Positions 51,094 through 60,775 of a stretch of 64,000 nt of DNA are shown here, piece by piece. The DNA is from JAJDTT01 sp965116695 (GTDB taxonomy: Bacteria > Acidobacteriota > UBA6911 > RPQK01 > JAJDTT01), in the NCBI GenBank assembly GCA_965116695.1, contig OZ220706.1, forward strand, positions 4,526,001 through 4,590,000. Reading direction: 5' to 3'. The number at the start of each line of letters is the position of its first letter. Position 1 is the stretch's first letter. The notes under the pieces are model-generated. The model made no database searches, was not told the origin of the DNA, and was given only the letters and a program-made list of their open reading frames with translations. Made by a program: the position numbers and the translations under genes.

Positions 51094-52254
51094 ATGAGTA
51101 ACGGCAGCAAGCTCCGCTGGACCGGCGGCGGTTGGGTGTTGTCCGGCGCCGCCGGCGGCACGCCGGTCGTCGATGCGCACTACCACATCTTCCCGCGTCT
51201 CGGATCGCAGCCCAAAGGGATCCCTCCCGCGTTGCGCCTGAAGTTCTGGCAGTACCACTCGCGCGAGTGGATCGACTTCTGGCGGACCGACACCGGCGAG
51301 CACGTGGGCGAGCGCCTCCTGGAGTTCGGTTCGCAATCCATCGCCGATATGCCGGACGTGGGTTTTCACCTGACCGGCCACGGGCAGGCCGAGATCACCG
51401 TCGACGGCGTCAACTATCGGATGCAGATCTATCCGCCCAGTCTGACCAACAACGAAGCCACCCCGGAGCGGATGGTGGCGGAGATGGACCTGGCCGGCGT
51501 GGACGCGGGCGTGCTGCAGTCGGACCACGTCTACGGCGACCTCAACGAGTATTACGCGGAGGCGGCCGCGCGGTATCCGGGACGGTTCATCCCGCTGGCT
51601 CAGATCTGGGAGCCGGAAGCCGACGACGCCGGCCGTTTGGCCCGCCTGCGGGAGGGGTTCGATGAGCTGGGCATGCGCGGCCTCTATTTCAGCGTCGAGC
51701 CCCTTTCGGTCATGCAGGTCGACCGCTCGCTGAACGATCCCACGTTCGATGCCCTCTGGCGGCTGGTGGCGGAGCGGGGTCTGCCGGTGTTCTGGTTTCT
51801 GGACGACCGTGCTCTCGACCGGGTGGGCCTGTTCATGCGCCGGGTCGCGGAGCTGGACGAGTGGACGCAACGCCACCCGGACGTGCCGTGCGTGATCACC
51901 CACGGCCTGGTGCCGGCGGCGATCATCCACCGGATCGGTGTGCCGGAGGAGCTGCTGCGGGTGCTGGAACGGCCGCAGGTGCACGCTGAGCTGCTGATGC
52001 CGGCCAAGTGGCCCGACTACCCGTATCCCGAGGGGCAGAAGCTGCTGCGCGAACTGCGCAACCGCGTCGGTGCCGAGTCGCTGCTGTGGGGGAGCGACAG
52101 CCCCTATGGGATGTCGCAGTGGTGCACCTACCGGCAGTCGCTCGACTTCATCCGCGTCCACTGCGACTTCCTGTCGGCGGCGGAGAAGGCGTCGATCCTG
52201 GGGGGCAATGCCATCCGGCTGTTCGGCTTGGAGGCAGCGGCGCTGCGAAGCTGA
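51094..52254 (+). CDS. Amidohydrolase-family metal-dependent hydrolase (ACMSD/TIM-barrel type)
   Basis: 386 aa. Metal site starts with VVDAHYHIFPR (HxH-like, residues about 27-31); further blocks are VAEMDLAGVDAGVLQSDHVYGDLNEYYAEAAARYPGRFIPLAQIWEP, CVITHGLV (His ligand) and LLWGSDSPYGMSQWCTYRQSLDF with the catalytic aspartate. Acts on an unknown carboxylated or lactone substrate; decarboxylase activity is also possible in this group. ATG at 51094 with GGAGG upstream. Cytosolic. Confidence 0.85.
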   Translation: MSNGSKLRWTGGGWVLSGAAGGTPVVDAHYHIFPRLGSQPKGIPPALRLKFWQYHSREWIDFWRTDTGEHVGERLLEFGSQSIADMPDVGFHLTGHGQAEITVDGVNYRMQIYPPSLTNNEATPERMVAEMDLAGVDAGVLQSDHVYGDLNEYYAEAAARYPGRFIPLAQIWEPEADDAGRLARLREGFDELGMRGLYFSVEPLSVMQVDRSLNDPTFDALWRLVAERGLPVFWFLDDRALDRVGLFMRRVAELDEWTQRHPDVPCVITHGLVPAAIIHRIGVPEELLRVLERPQVHAELLMPAKWPDYPYPEGQKLLRELRNRVGAESLLWGSDSPYGMSQWCTYRQSLDFIRVHCDFLSAAEKASILGGNAIRLFGLEAAALRS

Positions 52255-52264
52255 AGCCGCCGGG

Positions 52265-52666
52265 TCACGCTCGCTCGTAGACCAGGGCCGCAGCGAGTCC
52301 GCAGGCGACGACCTGGACTGTCCCGTAGACGAACCAAGCCATGGCCAGCGAGAGAGTGATGGGCTGCACGGCGTAGGTGCCGAACGCCGCCGGGACGCAG
52401 ATCAGGAGGCCGACCAGCAGACCGTACCGGATCCCTTCCATGGGCCCCTTGCCTTCATAGCCTATGGTGAAGATGTAGGTGAAGAGCAGGGACCAGACGA
52501 GCCCGACCATATAGACCAAGGCCATGTTGATCTCCTCCGGCATGCGCCACAACGAGTACGTCTCTTGGTAGTAGGGTGTCAAGAGCACCGCATGGATGAC
52601 GTATCCCAGGACCTCATGTACGACGAAGACCGCCAAGGCGGTCAAAAGGAATCTCTTTATGTTCAC
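52265..52666 (-). CDS. Small four-helix membrane protein (133 aa)
   Basis: Hydrophobic helices: FLLTALAVFVVHEVLGYVIHAVLL, MALVYMVGLVWSLLFTYIFTIGY, GIRYGLLVGLLICVPAAFGTYA and LAMAWFVYGTVQVVACGLAAALVYE. The charged loop YYQETYSLWRMPEEIN recurs in a family of uncharacterised bacterial membrane proteins, no known function. Convergent with the amidohydrolase gene, 10 bases apart. Confidence 0.75.
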   Translation of the reverse strand: MNIKRFLLTALAVFVVHEVLGYVIHAVLLTPYYQETYSLWRMPEEINMALVYMVGLVWSLLFTYIFTIGYEGKGPMEGIRYGLLVGLLICVPAAFGTYAVQPITLSLAMAWFVYGTVQVVACGLAAALVYERA

Positions 52667-52740
52667 TTCATTTCCTCCCCTGGATAGGAATTTGCATTCG
52701 GAATGCTATGGCGCAATCCGAAGGCTTCCTACCGACTCTA

Positions 52741-53193
52741 CTACGACAGCTCTTTCCTGATCCACGCGGACGACAGTTGCGCGTCCAGCCGCGAGAGTTC
52801 GTCCGCCAGAGCCTCCATGCCGATCGCTTCCAGGCCGTTTCCCGTGGGGTAGCGATCCTCGCCGGAGTGGACCAGAAATGCCTTGTCCGGTTCCAGATCC
52901 GCTAGTGCGACCCGCAATCCCCGCTCCACCTTGGGGGCGAGTTCGCGCTTGATCTCGATGGCCCAGAGGCGGTTGCCGGGCAATTCCAGGATCAGATCGA
53001 CCCCCACGCCGGTCGCAGTGCGGTAGAAGCTGACACGGGTGCGTTCGGGGGCCGCCCGGATCACGGTTTCCAGGACGAATCCCTCCCAACTCTTGCCGGC
53101 GACAGGGTGGCCGAGGACGCTCTCCTCATCATCGAGCCGCAGCAACGTGTGGACGATACCGCTGTCACGGACGTAGAGCCTGGGAGATTTCAC
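52741..53193 (-). pseudogene. C-terminal fragment of a DUF4143 AAA-type ATPase
   Basis: 150 aa. PRLYVRDSGIVHTLLRLDDEESVLGHPVAGKSWEGFVLETVIRAA and VDLILELPGNRLWAIEIKRELAPKVERGLRVALADLEPDKAFLVH are the DUF4143 nuclease-like half (D and ExK residues). Full proteins are about 380-420 aa with an N-terminal AAA ATPase; nothing of it precedes this. Probably a truncated remnant, although a short product could be made from the start at 53193. Confidence 0.65.
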
Positions 53194-53284
53194 GAGACGC
53201 TTCCGAACGTTGCAATCAGGGATCTGATCTCCAGGAATGCAAGTTTAATCGAGGAAATGAGGGGTCCCGAGGTGAAATTTCCGT

Positions 53285-53320
53285 TTGACACTAGGTGTAC
53301 TATGTGAAATAGTACACCTA
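53285..53320 (+). promoter_or_regulatory. Promoter and 29-bp operator of the GntR-ABC operon, predicted leaderless
   Basis: TTGACA (53285-53290) is followed after 17 bases by AATAGT (53308-53313) as a -10 candidate. Overlapping it is a perfect palindrome: 12-base arms TAGGTGTACTAT (53292-53303) and its complement (53309-53320) with a 5-base centre. The palindrome's last A is the first base of the GntR ATG, and the predicted transcription start falls on or next to that ATG, so the mRNA may have no leader. YtrA-type GntR regulators autorepress from such sites. Confidence 0.7.
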
Positions 53321-53730
53321 TGCTTCCCTTCACGGTCCGGCTGCGAACCGGACTCTCCGTCTACCGGCAACTGGTCTATGCGGTTCAGAAGGCGGTGGTC
53401 TCGGGACAGTTGCTTCCGGACGACCGGTTTCCTTCCGTCCGCAAATTGAGCCAGGAGCTCCGGATCAACCCCAACACGGCACAGAAGGTGGTGAGACGGC
53501 TGGTGGATCAAGGGCTCCTGGAGGTCCAGCCGGGCATCGGCACCATCGTCGGCCAACTGCCGGAGGCGACTCCACGAGAACGCTCGGCGCTGCTGGAGGA
53601 CGAGGTCGAGCAGGTGGTGGTGGAGGCACGAAGGTTGTCCCTGACTCGGGAACAGCTCGTTCGAGCTGTGGAGGACCAATGGGAACGACTCTCGGAAGCC
53701 GGGAATCAGAGGAAGCAGAAGGAGGGCTGA
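53320..53730 (+). CDS. GntR-family regulator, YtrA subfamily
   Basis: 136 aa. N-terminal winged helix: VYRQLVYAVQKAVVSGQLLPDDRFPSVRKLSQELRINPNTAQKVVRRLVDQGLLEVQPGIGTIV; the short helical C-terminus (RRLSLTREQLVRAVEDQWERLSE) is the YtrA type without a ligand-binding domain. It most likely represses its own operon through the palindrome at its start. Two bases separate its stop from the ABC ATPase start. Confidence 0.9.
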   Translation: MLPFTVRLRTGLSVYRQLVYAVQKAVVSGQLLPDDRFPSVRKLSQELRINPNTAQKVVRRLVDQGLLEVQPGIGTIVGQLPEATPRERSALLEDEVEQVVVEARRLSLTREQLVRAVEDQWERLSEAGNQRKQKEG

Positions 53731-53731
53731 C

Positions 53732-54645
<914 letters not shown>

Positions 54646-54649
<4 letters not shown>

Positions 54650-56322
54650 ATCTGACCTGGCACATCGCTCGCAAGGACTTTCGGCACCTGCGGTTCTATC
54701 TGGCTGGATGGTTGGGTCTCATGGTTACCATGCAAGTCCTGTCTGGAATCGATCCGTTACCGGAAGGGCCAATAGATATAATGCTTTACTTTTGGAGTGG
54801 CCTCCTAAAGGTCGTAAAGATATTCTTATTATCGTTGATTGTTTCAAGATTAGTTCACGCCGACCCGCCAGTTGGCAACACGGCATTCTGGCTGAGCCGT
54901 CCCTTATCCGGCCGGAAACTGCTGCTCGGCAAGTCGTTGTTTATCGTAGTGTTCCTGATACTACCGACGCTGTTGGTCGAGTTCCTGTTCCTGCGTGTTT
55001 ACGGAGTGACCGCATACGATATCTTGCGCTCCGTTCCGCAACTCCTTTTCTGGCAACTTCTGTACATATCGATTCTCATGATGCTGGCGGCATTGACAAG
55101 AAGCCTTCCTCGAATGATCGTGCTGGGTCTCTTCGTCTTTGTCGCTATTCCTTGGGTCTGCATGACGTTGCCCATGGTGCTCCGCCATTTGGTCTTTAGA
55201 CCCGAACTTCTGCCGCCTCTGACCCTCTCGACTTCGAAATGGATCGGTTTCAGTCTCGGTTTGCTCTCGGTCGCCGGAATCGTCGTCTGGCAGCAATACA
55301 TAACTCGACGGACAGTGATCAGCGGGATCTTTCTTGTTGCAGCAGTGTTCGTTTCCTGCGCACTGCCTTGGATATGGAGTTGGGACTTCGTAGGTCGACT
55401 ACAAGAGGTATACGGAGACGTCTTGGATGTCGAACAGGTGGCGACACGGATCGACGAACAGAGCTTGACCTTAGATCGAGATGGTCAAGGAAGACGACTA
55501 ATGGACGGCCAGATGATCCTCCAAGGAAGACTTGTTCTGGGGAATATTCCTTACGATCTGGTCGTGGTACCGGAACGAGTCATCTCGACTCCATATTTTC
55601 GGGAAAAAAGCCGATTCATAGATGAACATCGCAATCCTTATGTTCCCATAGAAGTTCCTGAGTGGGAAAGTACGCGTACAAAGCCTCCAGTACACCAAGA
55701 GAGGCTTGAGTCTATGTCAACCGCCGTCGGTGGGGCACGTTTTTTGGACGCCGAACGCAACGTACACGCCAAGTATCTGCCGGACCTATTGAGCATTAGC
55801 GATGAAAATTATCAACGTTACGGAGGAAGGGCTACGGACTTGGTCATGGACGTGGACTTTCTGGTCCAGAAGGACCAATTCGCTACGATCCAATTGGTGA
55901 AAGGAGAGCGCTACAATGGTGGCTCCGACCACGCGAGAATCCTCGAAGTAGAGTTCGGAAAGCGTAACGTAAGTATTGAATTGGAGGAGTCACGACATCG
56001 GTTGGTGCACGATCACATAAAAAGCCGTCAGTACTTTCTGCACAATAAGGCGAGGCGCGAAGCGCTGTTGGGAGAAGAATCCGATTTCTCGCTTGGCGGC
56101 TTTTTCTTTGATTCCTTCTTGCCCCCAATGTCGTACTTTCCGGTGATGTTGAAAATAACGCGGACAACACTGTCGTTTGAATTGCCTTCAGAAAGTGTTC
56201 CGGCCCAACAGGATTGGTTCCAAGACGCTGAGTTGGTGCGAGTCGGAACCGAAACGCTCGGACGATTCTCGAGATTAGTTCGATTGGATGACGTCGTGTT
56301 TCAGAGAATTCCACGATCGTGA
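54646..56322 (+). CDS. ABC-2-like permease protein, first of two paralogues
   Basis: 558 aa. The N-terminal half has about six helices (HLRFYLAGWLGLMVTMQVL, LLKVVKIFLLSLIVSRLVH, SLFIVVFLILPTLLVEFLFL, LFWQLLYISILMMLAALTRSLP, WIGFSLGLLSVAGIVVWQQYI, GIFLVAAVFVSCALPWIWSW); the C-terminal 290 residues are soluble, probably outside the membrane. Starts MNLTWHIARKDFRHLRFYLAGW, like its neighbour at 56378. It is visibly AT-richer than the flanking genes, with many TA-ending codons. Confidence 0.82.
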
Positions 56323-56377
56323 CTCGATCGGTATTTCGCAATTGTCCGACCAGGTGGTTCTACGAGGAGAAGGAAGG

Positions 56378-58039
56378 ATGAACCTGGTACTGCATATCGT
56401 TCGCAAAGACTTAAGGAACCTGCGTTTTTACCTGGCAGGATGGTTTGGCGTGGTGGTTCTTCGCGCCACAGTGATCGGATACGGGCCGCTTGACTCCGGC
56501 AGATGGGATTTCAATTCGTTTTTCTACTACGAACTGTTGGCCTGGTTTCCGCAGATCTGTTTGCTGGCAATCATGATCGCGCGCCTGGTGCAGGACGACT
56601 CCCTGGCCGGCAGCACGGCGTCCTGGTTGAGCCGGCCGATTTCCGGCGGACAGCTTCTGGCGAGCAAGTCCCTGTTTCTGGTCCTTACCGTGATTTCCCC
56701 GCTCTTCATTGTCGAGCTCCTGCTCCTGGGCATCCACGGCGTGACTCTACGCGATGTCTTGCGCACTATTCCGCAGATTCTGGCCTATCAACTCCTTCTG
56801 ACTTCCGTTCTATTGCTGCTTGCTGCGGTGACACGGAAATTGGCACACACGGCATTGTTGGGTTTGCTTGGCGTGGTCGGTTGGATGTGGTTCTACAATT
56901 TTTCCCGCAGTCTCTTCTTCAAACAGGTTGACCTCGGCGACACTTTCGGCATCACGCTGGCGACATCACGGGAAGTCGCATTCATGCTGAGCCACCTTGC
57001 CGTCGCCGGAATCGTGGTCGGTCACCAGTATCTGACTCGGCAGACCGGGAAGAGCACGACCTTGGCCTGCTCCGGTCTCCTGGTCATCGGCCTGTTCATG
57101 GGGGTCTGGAGTTGGGATTTCGTGGCATCGGCCCAACGGCTGGATCGGACCGTCGTCGAACCGCAACACTTGACAGCGCAGATCGAGGAGGAAACCCTGC
57201 GTTTCTTTCGACGCGTCCGGTCCAAGCCCTTGAAACGAAGTATGGTCCTGAATGGAAACATTGCGCTGGAGGGCTTGCCGGCGGGTGTGTTCGCGCTTCC
57301 CGAACAGGTCATTTCACGGGTTTCGTTCGGGTCAACCGACGAATCGCTCTCCAGCAGACATGGCCATCCCTACGCTTATGAAGGCGACGGCTTCTGGTGG
57401 CGAATCAATCATCTGCCCAGGTTGCATGACGAGAGGGCAACAACCCTCGCAGCGGCTCTCGGCGGCGTCGCTTTTCTGCACGGCGGTACGAGCCCGATAC
57501 TCGAATACGTCCCTGAGCTGCTGGAAATCAATGAGGAGTCCTACGATCTCCATGGCGGGTCTCTCTCCGACTTAAGCGCCAATGTCGTCTTTCTGGTCCA
57601 AAGGAACGAAATCGCGACTTTTCCGCTGGAACATGGAGCCCGGTATGACAGGGGATCGGACCATGCCGAGATCGTCAGAGTAACTACGGCCAAGGACAGC
57701 CTGAGAATCGAACTGAGAGAGTCGCGTCACCGCGTGATCCAGGACCGGATGAAGAGCCGGTGGTACCTGCTGCGTAACCAATCTACGCGGCAGGCGCTGT
57801 TGAGCGAGGGATCTCTTGCCTACGCCGTCTTCACTCCCCAAGCGGCGCCTCTGTCGTTTCCAATGCTGGGAGTCAGCCATTCGAGTCTGTATTTTTCATT
57901 GCCCTCCACCGATCCTCCCGTCGATCCCCACTGGTTTGAGGACGCCGAGCTGGTCCGAATCGAGACCAGGAATCTCGGCCGCTTCTCCAAGACGATCCGA
58001 ATCGAGAACCTCGTACTCAAAGACATTCCCGGTCCCTGA
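56378..58039 (+). CDS. ABC-2-like permease protein, second paralogue
   Basis: 553 aa. Same plan as the upstream gene: MNLVLHIVRKDLRNLRFYLAGWFGVVVLRATV start, six helices in the first half (LAIMIARLVQDDSLAGSTASWLSRPISGGQLLASKSLFLVLTVISPLFIVELLLLGIHG), soluble C-terminus (ESRHRVIQDRMKSRWYLLRNQSTRQALLSEG) matching the first copy's ESRHRLVHDHIKSRQYFLHNKARREALLGEE. GGAGAAGGAAGG precedes the ATG. Probably a heterodimer partner of the first permease with the shared ATPase. Ends the operon. Confidence 0.85.
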   Translation: MNLVLHIVRKDLRNLRFYLAGWFGVVVLRATVIGYGPLDSGRWDFNSFFYYELLAWFPQICLLAIMIARLVQDDSLAGSTASWLSRPISGGQLLASKSLFLVLTVISPLFIVELLLLGIHGVTLRDVLRTIPQILAYQLLLTSVLLLLAAVTRKLAHTALLGLLGVVGWMWFYNFSRSLFFKQVDLGDTFGITLATSREVAFMLSHLAVAGIVVGHQYLTRQTGKSTTLACSGLLVIGLFMGVWSWDFVASAQRLDRTVVEPQHLTAQIEEETLRFFRRVRSKPLKRSMVLNGNIALEGLPAGVFALPEQVISRVSFGSTDESLSSRHGHPYAYEGDGFWWRINHLPRLHDERATTLAAALGGVAFLHGGTSPILEYVPELLEINEESYDLHGGSLSDLSANVVFLVQRNEIATFPLEHGARYDRGSDHAEIVRVTTAKDSLRIELRESRHRVIQDRMKSRWYLLRNQSTRQALLSEGSLAYAVFTPQAAPLSFPMLGVSHSSLYFSLPSTDPPVDPHWFEDAELVRIETRNLGRFSKTIRIENLVLKDIPGP

Positions 58040-58101
58040 CCGGTTCCGTTGTTGATTCCGGGGTATCCGGCTGCTATCAATCTCGCAGGGAGGGAGCACC
58101 G

Positions 58102-59658
58102 ATGAAGCCCGGATCACGCAAGACGAACCTGAACGCTCAGTTGGACCGGCGCCGATTCATCCAGGGAAGCGCCGCCTCCACCCTGGCCGCCGCCGCTGCC
58201 TGCGCCGGACCCGGCGGCGAATCCACAGGCCGTGAGACGGCAATCGAGCTGGAGAACCGCAAGCCGGGCACCCGGGACTGGCAATTGACCCGGGTCTGGG
58301 TCGACCGCGGGAAATACCGCAGCGCCCGCATCGAGGGGTACTGCTCCCACCAGTCCATCGAGGCCGGCGACACCCTCTCCCTCTACGTCAGCACCGAACC
58401 TGCCAGCCCCTTCCGCGTGGACTTCTACCGGTTGGGCTACTATGGCGGCCACGGCGGACGCCTGATGAATTCGGCGGGGCCTTTGGAAGGGAAACCCCAG
58501 CCGCTTCCCGAGGTCGGTCCCAACCGTCTGCGCGAGTGCCGGTGGGAACCGAGCCTCGAGTTCACGATTCCCGAGGACTGGACCAGCGGAGTCTACCTGG
58601 GCAAGCTCACCACGCTCCCGGCGGGCAACCAGCCCTACTGGCAGAGCTACGTGATCTTCATCGTGCGGGATCGCCGTCCCGCGCACCTTCTCTTCCAGTG
58701 CTCCGACAACACCTGGCAGGCCTACAACCGCTGGCCCGACGACTACTCCCTCTACACTCACCCCGAGGGAGCCCATCATCCCGGCGTCGCGGGCAGCTTC
58801 GACCGGCCCTACGCCAAGTTCTCCATGTTCGCGGACTTCCCCCTGTCGGTGGGCACGGGGGAGTTCCTGCTCTGGGAGTATCCCCTCTGCTTCTGGCTGG
58901 AACGGGAGGGGCTGGACGTCACCTATTGCAGCAACGCCGACGTGCTCGACTCCTCATTCGTGACCCGGTGCCGGGCCTTCGTCAGCGTCGGACACGACGA
59001 GTACTGGGATATTCGCCAGTACCGGGCCATCGAGGCCGCCATCGGAGAAGGGGTCAACGTCCTCTGGCTCAGTGCCAACGACGTCTACATGGTGAGTCCT
59101 TTCACTCCTTCCTCGACCGGCGTTCCCAACCGGATCATCACCCGGCTCCACAGCTACGGCCCCTTGCGTCCCGAGGAGATCGAGCGGTATTCGGAGATCC
59201 TGGGTCCCTTCGAGGGCGCCGGCCCCGATGAGCGGAACATCATCGGCGCCCGTACCGTGGTTCCCTTCAACGGTTCGGGCGACTGGATCTGCACGGCTCC
59301 CGATCACTGGATCTTCGAGGGGACCGGCATGGCCAAGGGGGACTTCATTCCCGGCCTGGTGGGCTGGGAGTTTCACGGCGACCCCGACCTGGAGCGGGAG
59401 GGCCTGGAAGTGGTGGCCCAGGGAACCGTCTGGACCCATGGGGTCACTCCCGGCGAGTGGGCCGCCACCATCTTCCCCGGCCCCAAGGGGAACTTCGTCT
59501 TCAACGCCTCCACCATCTTCTGGGCCCAGGGACTGGAATCTCCCCCGGGGCACACCGTGCCCTGGACCCACTTCACCCGGCCTCTCGGCCCCGACCCGAG
59601 GGTGCAGCGCATCACCCGCAACCTCATCGCCAGAGCCGCCGCTCCCAACCCGGCCTGA
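58102..59658 (+). CDS. N,N-dimethylformamidase large-subunit-like protein, Tat-exported
   Basis: 518 aa. Tat start DRRRFIQGSAASTLAAAAA. Matches the DMFase large-subunit domain: GYCSHQSIEAGDTLSLYVSTEPASPFRVDFYRLGYYGGHGGR, DWTSGVYLGKLTT, HLLFQCSDNTWQAYNRWPDDYSLY, GTGEFLLWEYPLCFWLEREGLDVTYCSNADV and SVGHDEYWD. Most such proteins lack tested amidase activity, and many may act on other amides or sugars; no small subunit gene is present. Exported. Precedes the nucleotidyltransferase gene by 17 bases. Confidence 0.85.
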   Translation: MKPGSRKTNLNAQLDRRRFIQGSAASTLAAAAACAGPGGESTGRETAIELENRKPGTRDWQLTRVWVDRGKYRSARIEGYCSHQSIEAGDTLSLYVSTEPASPFRVDFYRLGYYGGHGGRLMNSAGPLEGKPQPLPEVGPNRLRECRWEPSLEFTIPEDWTSGVYLGKLTTLPAGNQPYWQSYVIFIVRDRRPAHLLFQCSDNTWQAYNRWPDDYSLYTHPEGAHHPGVAGSFDRPYAKFSMFADFPLSVGTGEFLLWEYPLCFWLEREGLDVTYCSNADVLDSSFVTRCRAFVSVGHDEYWDIRQYRAIEAAIGEGVNVLWLSANDVYMVSPFTPSSTGVPNRIITRLHSYGPLRPEEIERYSEILGPFEGAGPDERNIIGARTVVPFNGSGDWICTAPDHWIFEGTGMAKGDFIPGLVGWEFHGDPDLEREGLEVVAQGTVWTHGVTPGEWAATIFPGPKGNFVFNASTIFWAQGLESPPGHTVPWTHFTRPLGPDPRVQRITRNLIARAAAPNPA

Positions 59659-59675
59659 GGGAACCACCCGTCGCC

Positions 59676-60584
59676 ATGAGCCTGACGTTGCTGGTGCTGG
59701 CTGCGGGGATGGGCAGCCGCTACGGGGGCCTCAAGCAGATCGACCCGGTGGGGCCCGGCGGGGAGACTCTGCTGGACTACTCCGTCCATGACGCCGTCCG
59801 CGCCGGTTTCGACCGCGTGGTCTTCATCGTGCGCGGGGACATGGAGGCGGATTTCCGGGATGCGGTGGGGAGGCGGATCGAGCGGCGCGTCGCCGTGGAA
59901 TACTGCCGCCAGGAGTTGGAAATGGTTCCCGGATGGTTCTCCATTCCGCCTGAGCGCCCCAAGCCCTGGGGCACGGGACACGCCGTGTTGGCGGCCCGGG
60001 ATGCCATCGGCGGGAACTTCGCCGCCGTCAACGCCGACGACTTCTACGGCGCCGGCTCCTACCGGAAGCTGGCGGGACACCTCCGGCAGGCGGCGGACAG
60101 CGGCCGGGGGGACTACGGCATGGTGGGATTCCGCCTGCGCGAGACGCTCTCGGATCACGGCACGGTGGCCCGGGGGGTCTGCCGCAGCCGCCAGGGACTC
60201 TTGGAGCAGGTCGTCGAGTTGACCCGTATCGCGAAGAGCGGCGAGGGAGCCGTTCATTCCGATCCGCGGGGTCCGGACCACAACCTCTCCGGAGACGAAC
60301 TGGTCTCCATGAACATGTGGGGTTTCACTCCCAGCATCTTCGACCACCTTGACCGGGCCTTCGCCCGCTTCCTGCGAGAGCGGGGCGGGGAACACGGGGC
60401 CGAGTTCATGATCCCCACCCTGGTCAACGAACTCGTCGCCGCCGGCCGGGTGAAGGTCCGGGTGCTCCGGTCCGCCGATTCCTGGTTCGGGGTCACCTAC
60501 CGGAAGGACCGCCACCGGGTGACGAGCCGGATCCGGGAACTGGTACGCGGCGGGGCATATCCGGAACGGCTCTGGGCATCGTAG
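59676..60584 (+). CDS. Sugar nucleotidyltransferase-like protein (NTP_transferase)
   Basis: 302 aa. The nucleotide-binding loop LAAGMGSRYGGLKQIDPVG is typical, but the usual G-x-G-x-R-x-x-P-x-x-K spacing is altered to SRYGGLKQ; VNADDFYGAGSYRKL supplies the Mg-binding DD. Family members attach nucleotides to sugar phosphates. ATG at 59676; ends with TAG. The following 60585-60775 gap holds only repeats and a promoter. Confidence 0.8.
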   Translation: MSLTLLVLAAGMGSRYGGLKQIDPVGPGGETLLDYSVHDAVRAGFDRVVFIVRGDMEADFRDAVGRRIERRVAVEYCRQELEMVPGWFSIPPERPKPWGTGHAVLAARDAIGGNFAAVNADDFYGAGSYRKLAGHLRQAADSGRGDYGMVGFRLRETLSDHGTVARGVCRSRQGLLEQVVELTRIAKSGEGAVHSDPRGPDHNLSGDELVSMNMWGFTPSIFDHLDRAFARFLRERGGEHGAEFMIPTLVNELVAAGRVKVRVLRSADSWFGVTYRKDRHRVTSRIRELVRGGAYPERLWAS

Positions 60585-60660
60585 GGGCGACCGTGTCGCC
60601 CTCTTCCTGGCGGGATGAAGCGGGATGAAACGAAGAGGGCACCCACAAGGGTTGCCCCCA
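60582..60660. repeat. Inverted pair of REP-like palindromes
   Basis: GGGCGAC (60586-60592) with GTCGCCC (60596-60602) makes one hairpin; a second unit, GGGCACCC-acaa-GGGTTGCCCC, lies at 60637-60659 in the opposite orientation, and the flanks GCCCTCTTC/GAAGAGGGC pair with each other. Related single units occur at 44036-44145. Resembles BIME-type REP doublets. Confidence 0.55.
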
Positions 60661-60716
60661 AATCCCTGGTTCCCCCGAACCTCCAGAGAAATGGGGAAGG
60701 TCCTGCGGCGCGGCGC

Positions 60717-60746
60717 TTGACACGGATTCGGCTTCAGGGGTAGTTT
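60717..60746 (+). promoter_or_regulatory. Putative sigma70-like promoter of the DUF1501/PSD1 pair
   Basis: TTGACA at 60717-60722 and TAGTTT at 60741-60746 with an 18-base spacer; the ATG of the DUF1501 gene follows 30 bases later. The -35 is perfect, the -10 weak. Confidence 0.45.
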
Positions 60747-60775
60747 CGAAATATATCTACCCCGGCGGTGATCCC

